Shown: one piece after another, positions 56,415-64,000 of the stretch
How the letters are laid out: the number at the start of each line of letters is the position of its first letter
How positions within the stretch are numbered: position 1 is the first letter of the stretch
DNA from: Lumbricus terrestris
Lineage: Eukaryota; Annelida; Clitellata; Crassiclitellata; Lumbricidae
Direction: 5' to 3'
Length of the DNA: 64,000 nt
Assembly (NCBI GenBank): GCA_949752735.1
Contig: OX457046.1
Span: 33,234,316 to 33,298,315 of the forward strand
Position numbers and translations under genes: made by a program
The notes under the pieces: model-generated
Seen by the model: the letters and a program-made list of their open reading frames with translations, nothing else
Database searches by the model: none
Told to the model about the DNA's origin: nothing

Positions 56415-56645
56415 TTGTTATTATCATTGGCTGCTTGTTCTAATTCAGGCAGCATATTTTCGTCTATTCCTCTTCACTACAACACAATGACAGGTAAGAT
56501 GGAATGATTTGCCTTTTGTGCACTTAATGAGATGGATAGAGAAGCAAAGCAAGTGTGCTAAAATCGGAACATCTGTGTGATTCATGATACGTGTTGATAC
56601 GAAGAGCAACGTGTTGATACGAAGAGCAGTTCACCACATCAACAA

Positions 56646-56716
56646 GCATCGGTGGTTCAGTGGTAGAATGCTCGCCTGCCACGCGGGCGGCCCGGGTTCG
56701 ATTCCCGGCCGATGCA
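56646..56716 (+). tRNA. tRNA-Gly-GCC: tRNA-Gly(GCC), unit 24 GlyA
   Basis: Intact copy. Confidence 0.97.
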
Positions 56717-57302
56717 CATTTTGATGCTTTTCATGTAAGGAATCAAGACTGGGATAGAATTCGGTACTTACTTTTCATGGCACTCATTGTTGCAGGATTG
56801 CAAAGTGGGGTTCAACCTAATATTTCTGAATTGCAAGCATATGCGTGCGTACAAGGCAGTTGCTGGTGTAAAACATGCTCTTCATAATCACTGGACTAAG
56901 TTTGGCTTCGAATTCAGAGCGATATCAGCAATTTTGACCGATCGCGGAATTTAGTGGGTCTCATTGACCCGCCTTCAGTACATTTGCCACTATGTTCATT
57001 TCCGAATGCATATTGTTGGTCAACGCTTCTATGACCGATTTCACCTAAACACGCAGGAGAATAATAATGACTTGAAACCAATTCCTCATCAGCACTCAAC
57101 AATTTATCTGGCGAATTTGGAGCAGAATGTCACAATTTGCAATTGGTTTCCTCAAGAAGCAGACAAAATGAATATAATAAGAAGAATGATATGAAAACGT
57201 CGTTATTCATAACTTCAGGTAGGTAAAACATCAAATGCAAACTTGCTAGTTTGTGGGTCTGTGACAAGCGTTCAAAAGACAAGCAGCCAACGATAATAAC
57301 AA

Positions 57303-57373
57303 GCATCGGTGGTTCAGTGGTAGAATGCTCGCCTGCCACGCGGGCGGCCCGGGTTCGATTCCCGGCCGATGCA
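57303..57373 (+). tRNA. tRNA-Gly-GCC: tRNA-Gly(GCC), unit 25 GlyB
   Basis: Intact copy. Confidence 0.97.
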
Positions 57374-57630
57374 CATTTTGATCCTGTTCGTGTGGGGATT
57401 GAATGAATAAAGGAGTGTGTTTCGACTTTTCCCTCAATCAACAGTTTTTCTGTTTTCCAAAATTGAGAGCTTGATCGAATGTGGAGTTTTTTCTTTTCGT
57501 ATGTTTACAAAAGTGACCTCCCGTCGTGAAGTGTTCTCCTAAGCGAGTCCGGCGCTAATTTTTTGCTTAAAAAAGCAAACAAAACCAGGAAGGAAAATTG
57601 TAACCGACCCCCGGGAATTAGTCGGGTGTT

Positions 57631-57703
57631 TGCCCAGACCCGGGATTGAACCGGGGACCTTTAGATCTTCAGTCTAACGCTCTCCCAACTGAGCTATCTA
57701 GGC
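57631..57703 (-). tRNA. tRNA-Phe-GAA: tRNA-Phe(GAA), unit 25
   Basis: Intact copy; trailer T run shortened to TTTT as in diverged units. Confidence 0.97.
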
Positions 57704-58049
57704 CGGTGATATCAAACACAACGTTCCTTCTTGCAAAGCTAACTATATCCAAAATTAAAGCGAAACGATTTGCCAATCTGACTCTGTTGTCTTGAATTCT
57801 TGACATTAACAGCGATGAAGAAATATTCTTACAACATTTATCAGAAGTTTCAAAACACATGCTTGCCCTCTCTTCTTCCGGTAGGCCTATGTCTATCAAA
57901 ACCATCACAGTTAAAAGTTAAGCTACCGCACATTGCTGGATTAATTAGAATTCAATGATAAATGCCCTAGCTGAATGAAAAGACATTCAGCATTCATGAT
58001 ACGTGCTCTACTTCGGAGTTAAGTTACACGCTACATTTTAAAACGACGT

Positions 58050-58121
58050 TGACCCCGACGTGATTTGAACACGCAACCTTCTGATCTGGAGTCAGACGCG
58101 CTACCGTTGCGCCACGGAGTC
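58050..58121 (-). tRNA. tRNA-Trp-CCA: tRNA-Trp(CCA), unit 25
   Basis: Intact copy. Confidence 0.97.
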
Positions 58122-58403
58122 AGTACAACGAGAAACTGGCAAGATGCTCAATTGTTCATTTTCAAAATGCATATTCTATCATCGCAGTAATGACCAGTAG
58201 AGCCCGAAAAAAACAGACAAGAGAAGCTTAAGACTAAGAGAACTCTTCACGAAGGGAGGTCACTTTTGTAAACAAACGAAAAGGAAAAACCCCACATTCG
58301 GTCAAGCTCTCAATTTTGGAAAACAGAAAAGCTATTGATTGAGTGAAACAGTCGAAACACACTCCTTTATTCATTCAATCCCCACACGAACAGGATCAAA
58401 ATG

Positions 58404-58474
58404 TGCATCGGCCGGGAATCGAACCCGGGCCGCCCGCGTGGCAGGCGAGCATTCTACCACTGAACCACCGATGC
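58404..58474 (-). tRNA. tRNA-Gly-GCC: tRNA-Gly(GCC), unit 25 Gly-
   Basis: Intact; last Gly- gene in the window. Confidence 0.97.
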
Positions 58475-58705
58475 TTGTTATTATCGTTGGCTGCTTGTTC
58501 TAATTCAGGCAGCATATTTTCGTCTATTCCTCTTCACTACAACACAATGACAGGTAAGATGGAATGATTTGCCTTTTGTGCACTTAATGAGATGGATAGA
58601 GAAGCAAAACAAGTGTGCTAAAATCGGAACATCTGTGTGATTCATGATACGTGTTGATACGAAGAGCAACGTGTTGATACGAAGAGCAGTTCACCACATC
58701 AACAA

Positions 58706-58776
58706 GCATCGGTGGTTCAGTGGTAGAATGCTCGCCTGCCACGCGGGCGGCCCGGGTTCGATTCCCGGCCGATGCA
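58706..58776 (+). tRNA. tRNA-Gly-GCC: tRNA-Gly(GCC), unit 25 GlyA
   Basis: Intact copy. Confidence 0.97.
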
Positions 58777-59362
58777 CATTTTGATGCTTTTCATGTAAGG
58801 AATCAAGACTGGGATAGAATTCGGTACTTACTTTTCATGGCACTCATTGTTGCAGGATTGCAAAGTGGGGTTCAACCTAATATTTCTGAATTGCAAGCAT
58901 ATGCGTGCGTACAAGGCAGTTGCTGGTGTAAAACATGCTCTTCATAATCACTGGACTAAGTTTGGCTTCGAATTCAGAGCGATATCAGCAATTTTGACCG
59001 ATCGCGGAATTTAGTGGGTCTCATTGACCCGCCTTCAGTACATTTGCCACTATGTTCATTTCCGAATGCATATTGTTGGTCAACGCTTCTATGACCGATT
59101 TCACCTAAACACGCAGGAGAATAATAATGACTTGAAACCAATTCCTCATCAGCACTCAACAATTTATCTGGCGAATTTGGAGCAGAATGTCACAATTTGC
59201 AATTGGTTTCCTCAAGAAGCAGACAAAATGAATATAATAAGAAGAATGATATGAAAACGTCGTTATTCATAACTTCAGGTAGGTAAAACATCATATGCAA
59301 ACTTGCTAGTTTGTGGGTCTGTGACAAGCGTTCAAAAGACAAGCAGCCAACGATAATAACAA

Positions 59363-59433
59363 GCATCGGTGGTTCAGTGGTAGAATGCTCGCCTGCCACG
59401 CGGGCGGCCCGGGTTCGATTCCCGGCCGATGCA
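59363..59433 (+). tRNA. tRNA-Gly-GCC: tRNA-Gly(GCC), unit 26 GlyB
   Basis: Intact copy. Confidence 0.97.
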
Positions 59434-59690
59434 CATTTTGATCCTGTTCGTGTGGGGATTGAATGAATAAAGGAGTGTGTTTCGACTTTTCCCTCAATCA
59501 ACAGTTTTTCTGTTTTCCAAAATTGAGAGCTTGACCGAATGTGGAGTTTTTTCTTTTCGTATGTTTACAAAAGTGACCTCCCGTCGTGAAGTGTTCTCCT
59601 AAGCGAGTCCGGCGCTAATTTTTTGCTTAAAAAAGCAAACAAAACCAGGAAGAAAAATTGTAACCGACCCCCGGGAATTAGTCGGGTGTT

Positions 59691-59763
59691 TGCCCAGACC
59701 CGGGATTGAACCGGGGACCTTTAGATCTTCAGTCTAACGCTCTCCCAACTGAGCTATCTAGGC
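59691..59763 (-). tRNA. tRNA-Phe-GAA: tRNA-Phe(GAA), unit 26
   Basis: Intact copy. Confidence 0.97.
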
Positions 59764-60109
59764 CGGTGATATCAAACACAACGTTCCTTCTTGCAAAGCT
59801 AACTATATCCAAAATTAAAGCGAAACGATTTCCCAATCTGACTCTGTTGTCTTGAATTCTTGACATTAACAGCGATGAAGAAATATTCTTACAACATTTA
59901 TCAGAAGTTTCAAAACACATGCTTGCCCTCTCTTCTTCCGGTAGGCCTATGTCTATCAAAACCATCACAGTTAAAAGTTAAGCTACCGCACATTGCTGGA
60001 TTAATTAGAATTCAATGATAAATGCCCTAGCTGAATGAAAAGACATTCAGCATTCATGATACGTGCTCTACTTCGGAGTTAAGTTACACGCTACATTTTA
60101 AAACGACGT

Positions 60110-60181
60110 TGACCCCGACGTGATTTGAACACGCAACCTTCTGATCTGGAGTCAGACGCGCTACCGTTGCGCCACGGAGTC
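60110..60181 (-). tRNA. tRNA-Trp-CCA: tRNA-Trp(CCA), unit 26
   Basis: Intact; same switch to diverged flank as unit 21. Confidence 0.97.
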
Positions 60182-60507
60182 AGTACAACGAGAAACTGGC
60201 AAGACGCTCAATTGTTCATTTTCAAAATGCTTATCTGTCATCGCAGTAATGACCAGTAGAGCCCGAAAAAACCCAGACAAGACAAGCTCAAGATGATTAC
60301 GAAGATCGTTCTAATTCAGGCAGCAAGCATATTTTCGTCAATTCCTCTTCACTACAAAACAATAGCAGGTAAGATGGAATGATTTGCCTTTTGTGCACTT
60401 AATGAGATCGATGGAGAAGCTAAAATCGGAACATCTGTGTGATTCATGATACGTGTTGATGCGAAGAGCAACGTGTTGATACGAAGAGCAGTTCACCACA
60501 TCAACAA

Positions 60508-60578
60508 GCATCGGTGGTTCAGTGGTAGAATGCTCGCCTGCCACGCGGGCGGCTCGGGTTCGATTCCCGGCCGATGCA
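60508..60578 (+). tRNA. tRNA-Gly-GCC: tRNA-Gly(GCC), unit 26 GlyA, wobble variant
   Basis: GCGGCTCGGGTTCG: C49 is U, giving a U49-G65 wobble in the T stem, which should be tolerated. Confidence 0.94.
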
Positions 60579-61159
60579 CATTTTGATGCTTTTCATGTAA
60601 GGAATCAAGACTGGGATGGAATTCGGTACTTACTTTTCATGGCACTCATTGTTGCAGATTTGCAAAGTGGGGTTCAACCTAATATTTCTGAATTGCAAGC
60701 ATTTGCATGCGTACAAGGCAATTGCTGATGCAAAATATGCTCTTCTAATCGCTGGACTAAGTTTGGTTTCGAAATACTAAGCGATATCAGGGAGGCAATT
60801 TTGACCGATCCCGGAATTTAGTGGGTCTCATTGCCCCGCCGTCAATACATTTGCCACTATGTTCATTTCCGAATGCATATTGACCAACGCTTCTATAATC
60901 AATTTTGCCTAAACACGCAGAAGACCAATGACTTGAAGCCAATTCCTCATCAGCACTCTACAATTTATCTGACGAATTTGGAGCAGAATGTCACTATTTG
61001 CAACTGGTTTCCTCAAGAAACAGACAAATATGATTACAAGAACGATGTGAAAACGTCGTTATTCATAACCTCAAGCAGGTAAAACACGAAACGCAAACTT
61101 GATCGTTTGTGGGGTCTGTGAGAAGCGTTCAAAAGACAAGCAGCGAACGATGATAACAA

Positions 61160-61230
61160 GCATCGGTGGTTCAGTGGTAGAATGCTCGCCTGCCACGCGG
61201 GCGGCCCGGGTTCGATTCCCGGCCGATGCA
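61160..61230 (+). tRNA. tRNA-Gly-GCC: tRNA-Gly(GCC), unit 27 GlyB
   Basis: Intact gene; 3' flank lacks a nearby TTTT. Confidence 0.94.
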
Positions 61231-61484
61231 CGCGCCTGTTCGTGTACGGAATGAATGAATAAATCCTGAGCGTGTTTCGACTTTTTCACTCATTCAACAG
61301 TGTTCTGCTTTTCAAAATCGAGAGCTTGACCGAATGTAGAATTTTTCTTTTCTTATGTTTACAAAAGTTACTTCCCGTTGTGAAGAGTTCTCTGAAGCGA
61401 GTCCGATGTTAAGTTTTTGCTTGAAAAAGCAAACAAAACCAGGAAGGAAAATTGTAACCGACCCCCGGGAATTAGTCGGGTGTT

Positions 61485-61557
61485 TGCCCAGACCCGGGAT
61501 TGAACCGGGGACCTTTAGATCTTCAGTCTAACGCTCTCCCAACTGAGCTATCTAGGC
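61485..61557 (-). tRNA. tRNA-Phe-GAA: tRNA-Phe(GAA), unit 27
   Basis: Intact gene in diverged flanks. Confidence 0.97.
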
Positions 61558-61872
61558 CGGTGATATCGAACACAACGCTCCTTCTTGCAAAGCTAACTAC
61601 ATCCAAATTAAAGCGAAACGATTTGCCATTCTGACTCTGCTGTCTTGAGTTCTTGACATTACCATCGACATTTATCAAAACACATGCTTGTCCTCTCTTC
61701 TTTATGGAAAGTCGATCAAAATCATCACAGTTAAAAGTTAAGCTATCGCACATTGCTGGAATTGGCCAAATTACAATTCAATGATAAGTACCTTATGTGA
61801 ACGGAAAGACATTCAACAATCCCTCGTTCTCTACTTCGCAGTTAAGTTACACGCTACATTTTAAAACGAAGT

Positions 61873-61944
61873 TGACCCCGACGTGATTTGAACACGCAAC
61901 CTTCTGATCTGGAGTCAGACGCGCTACCGTTGCGCCACGGAGTC
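61873..61944 (-). tRNA. tRNA-Trp-CCA: tRNA-Trp(CCA), unit 27
   Basis: Intact gene in diverged flanks. Confidence 0.97.
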
Positions 61945-62266
61945 AGTACAATTGCAAATTGTCAAGTTGCTCAATAGTTCATTTAAAAAAACATATATAT
62001 TTATCATCGCACTAATGACCAGTTGACCACGAGAAAACAGACAAGAGAAACATAAGATGATTACGAAGATCGTTCTAATTTAAGCAGAATATTTTCGTCA
62101 ATTCCTTTTCACTACAACACAATGACAAGTAAGATTGAATGATGTGCCTTTTGCCTACCGGTACTTAATAAGACCGATAGAGAAGTAAAACAAGTATGCT
62201 CAAATCGGAACGTCTGTGTGATTCATGATACGTGTTGATACGAAGAGCAGTTCATCACATCAACAA

Positions 62267-62337
62267 GCTTCGGTGGTTCAGTGGTAGAATGCTCGCCTGC
62301 CACGCGGGCGGCCCGGGTTCGATTCCCGGCCGATGCA
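62267..62337 (+). tRNA. tRNA-Gly-GCC: tRNA-Gly(GCC), unit 27 GlyA, acceptor variant
   Basis: U3-U70 mismatch (GCTTCGG start), as at 52836. Confidence 0.85.
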
Positions 62338-62903
62338 CATTTTGATGCTTTTCATGTAAGGAATCAAGACTAGGATGTAATTCGGTACTTACTCTTCATG
62401 GCACTCATTGTTGCAGGATTGCAAAGTGGGGTTCAACCTAATAGTTCTGAATTGCAAGCATGTGCGTGCGCACAAGGCAATTGCTGGTGTGAAACATGGC
62501 TTTGAAATTATTCTAAGCGATATCAGGCCGGCTATTTTGACCGATCCCGGAATTTAGTGGGTCTCATTGCCCCGCAGTCAGTACATACGCCAATATAATT
62601 ATGTTCATTTCCGAATGCATATTGGTCAACGCTTCTATAACCAATTTTGCCTAAACACGCAAAAGACCAATGACTTGAAGCCAATTCCTCATCAGCACTC
62701 AACAATTTATCTGGCGAATTTGGAGCAGAATGTCACTATTTGCAACTGCGATTTTCTCAAGAAACAGACAAATATAATAATAAGAACGATGTGAAAACGT
62801 CGTTATTCATAAATAAAAGCAGGTAAAACACGAAACGCAAACTTGATCGCTTGTGGGGTCTGTGAGAAGCGTTCAAAAGACTAGCAGCGAACGATGATAA
62901 CAA

Positions 62904-62974
62904 GCATCGGTGGTTCAGTGGTAGAATGCTCGCCTGCCACGCGGGCGGCCCGGGTTCGATTCCCGGCCGATGCA
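62904..62974 (+). tRNA. tRNA-Gly-GCC: tRNA-Gly(GCC), unit 28 GlyB
   Basis: Intact gene; 3' flank lacks a nearby TTTT. Confidence 0.94.
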
Positions 62975-63228
62975 CGCGCCTGTTCGTGTAAGGAATGAAT
63001 GAATAAATCCTGAGCGTGTTTCGACTTTTTCACTCATTCAACAGTGTTCTGTTTTTCAAAATCGAGAGCTTGACCGAATGTAGAAATTTTCTTTTCGTAT
63101 GTTTACAAAAGTTACTTCCCGTTGTGAAGAGTTCTCTGAAGCGAGTCCGATGTTAAGTTTTTGCTTTAAAAAGCAAACAAAACCAGGAAGGAAAATTGTA
63201 ACCGACCCCCGGGAATTAGTCGGGTGTT

Positions 63229-63301
63229 TGCCCAGACCCGGGATTGAACCGGGGACCTTTAGATCTTCAGTCTAACGCTCTCCCAACTGAGCTATCTAGG
63301 C
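63229..63301 (-). tRNA. tRNA-Phe-GAA: tRNA-Phe(GAA), unit 28
   Basis: Intact gene in diverged flanks. Confidence 0.97.
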
Positions 63302-63609
63302 CGGTGATATCAAACACACCGCTCCTTCTTGCAAAGCTAACTACATCCAAATTAAAGCGAAACGATTTGCCATTCTGACTCTGTTGTCTTGAGTTCTTGA
63401 CATTACCATCGACATTTATCAAAACACATGCTTGTCCTCTCTTCTTTATGGAAAGTCGATCAAAATCATCACAGGTAAAAGTTAAGCTATCGCACATTGC
63501 TGGATTTGGCCAAATTACAATTCAATGATAAGTACCTTAGGTGAATGGAAAGACATTCAACGATCCCTCGTTCTCTACTTCGCTTCCACGCTACATTTTA
63601 AAACGAAGT

Positions 63610-63681
63610 TCACCCCGACGTGATTTGAACACGCAACCTTCTGATCTGGAGTCAGACGCGCTACCGTTGCGCCACGGAGTC
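63610..63681 (-). tRNA. tRNA-Trp-CCA: tRNA-Trp(CCA), unit 28, acceptor variant
   Basis: G1-G72 mismatch as at 54179. Confidence 0.82.
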
Positions 63682-63997
63682 AGTACAATTGCAAATCGTC
63701 AAGTTGCTCAATAGTTCATTTAAAAAAACATATATATTTATCATCGCACTAATGACCTGTTGACCACGAAAAAACAGACAAGAGAAGCATAAGATGATTA
63801 CGAAGATCGTTCTAATTTAGGCGGCATATTTTCGTCAATTCCTCTTCACTACACCACAATGACAGATAAGATGGAATGATGTCCCTTTTGCATAATTATT
63901 AAGTCCGATAGAGAAGTAAAACAAGTATGCTCAAATCGGAACGTCTGTGTGATTCATGATACGTGTTGATACGAAGAGCAGTTCATCACATCAACAA

Positions 63998-64000
63998 GCA
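63998..64000 (+). tRNA. Start of tRNA-Gly, unit 28 GlyA, cut by window end
   Basis: Only GCA is visible, but the GlyA-type upstream sequence (CAGTTCATCACATCAACAA) immediately precedes it. The gene would continue past the window. Confidence 0.7.

Larger units (their letters stand above)
9125..64000. repeat. Tandem tRNA array (Gly-Phe-Trp), 28 units
   Basis: Units repeat at 2.03-2.06 kb through most of the array, with shorter spacings of 1.55, 1.14, 1.74, 1.77, 1.79 and 1.74 kb where diverged units occur (distance between successive Phe genes). The slot order is GlyB(+), Phe(-), Trp(-), Gly-(-), GlyA(+). Spacers are nearly identical among standard units and clearly diverged at 9.1-10.6, 51.4-54.6 and 60.2-64.0 kb. 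The array runs off the right edge. Confidence 0.98.

Noticed and set aside
11595..61289. Dozens of repeated open frames of 60-150 codons in the array
   Set aside because: They run through tRNA-Gly, tRNA-Phe or tRNA-Trp genes on either strand. Their peptides (for example RPGIEPGPPAWQAS, DSSVGRALD) are translations of tRNA sequence and recur only because the tRNA genes do.
9125..64000. CRISPR array
   Set aside because: Period is about 2 kb, not 60-80 bp, and repeats are tRNA genes with eukaryotic promoters and terminators.
9125..64000. rDNA or histone-type tandem repeat
   Set aside because: No 5S, 18S or 28S segment and no histone frame was recognised in the units; only Gly, Phe and Trp tRNAs.

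Overview
The window looks like metazoan nuclear DNA, probably from a marine invertebrate. It has tRNA genes with eukaryotic A and B boxes, no encoded CCA and T-run (Pol III) terminators. It also carries tRNA-derived SINEs, hAT-type MITEs with 8-bp target duplications, and long microsatellites. An echinoderm or other invertebrate deuterostome is my guess from the general style of the repeats; nothing diagnostic was found. I see no convincing protein-coding gene. Most open frames in the right-hand 55 kb are translations through tRNA genes and their spacers.

Layout. Bases 1 to about 9,120 are repeat-rich flanking DNA. They hold the end of a MITE (1-74), several SINEs (778-1018, 3982-4197, 4255-4455 and 5281-5496, the second and last being the same family in opposite orientation), a MITE nested inside another hAT-like element (2934-3086 within 2905-3383), and a possible TATA/NRF-1 promoter (2145-2584). 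A dense block of simple repeats follows (5815-8594), including (GT)56, three long (TA)n tracts, a (CTG)10(ATG)40(CTG)8 tract and a 15-bp minisatellite.

From 9,129 to the right edge the window is one tandem array of tRNA genes, 28 units counted by their tRNA-Phe. The standard unit is about 2.06 kb, read left to right: tRNA-Gly(GCC) on + (slot GlyB), tRNA-Phe(GAA) on -, tRNA-Trp(CCA) on -, tRNA-Gly(GCC) on - (slot Gly-), tRNA-Gly(GCC) on + (slot GlyA). I count 130 full-length tRNA genes: 74 Gly, 28 Phe and 28 Trp, plus one truncated Gly and one cut by the window edge. Units at the left edge and at 50.9-54.6 and 59.7-64.0 kb are more diverged and lack the Gly- gene; they look like the older, about 1.74-kb form. 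The Gly- gene sits in a 265-bp inverted copy of the GlyB region, so the 2.06-kb form most simply arose by an inverted duplication and was then amplified and homogenised.

The array also records its own history. There are two-unit (about 4.1-kb) higher-order repeats, a duplicated block of diverged units, a 652-bp deletion consistent with recombination between two Gly genes, a microhomology deletion that cut a Gly gene, one anticodon change to CCC, groups of copies sharing stem-breaking or T-loop mutations, and one unit interrupted by an 860-bp hAT-like element that carries another MITE. In the unit, three Gly genes accompany one Phe and one Trp, transcribed from both strands. If active, the array would be a large Pol III locus; whether it is active cannot be read from sequence alone.
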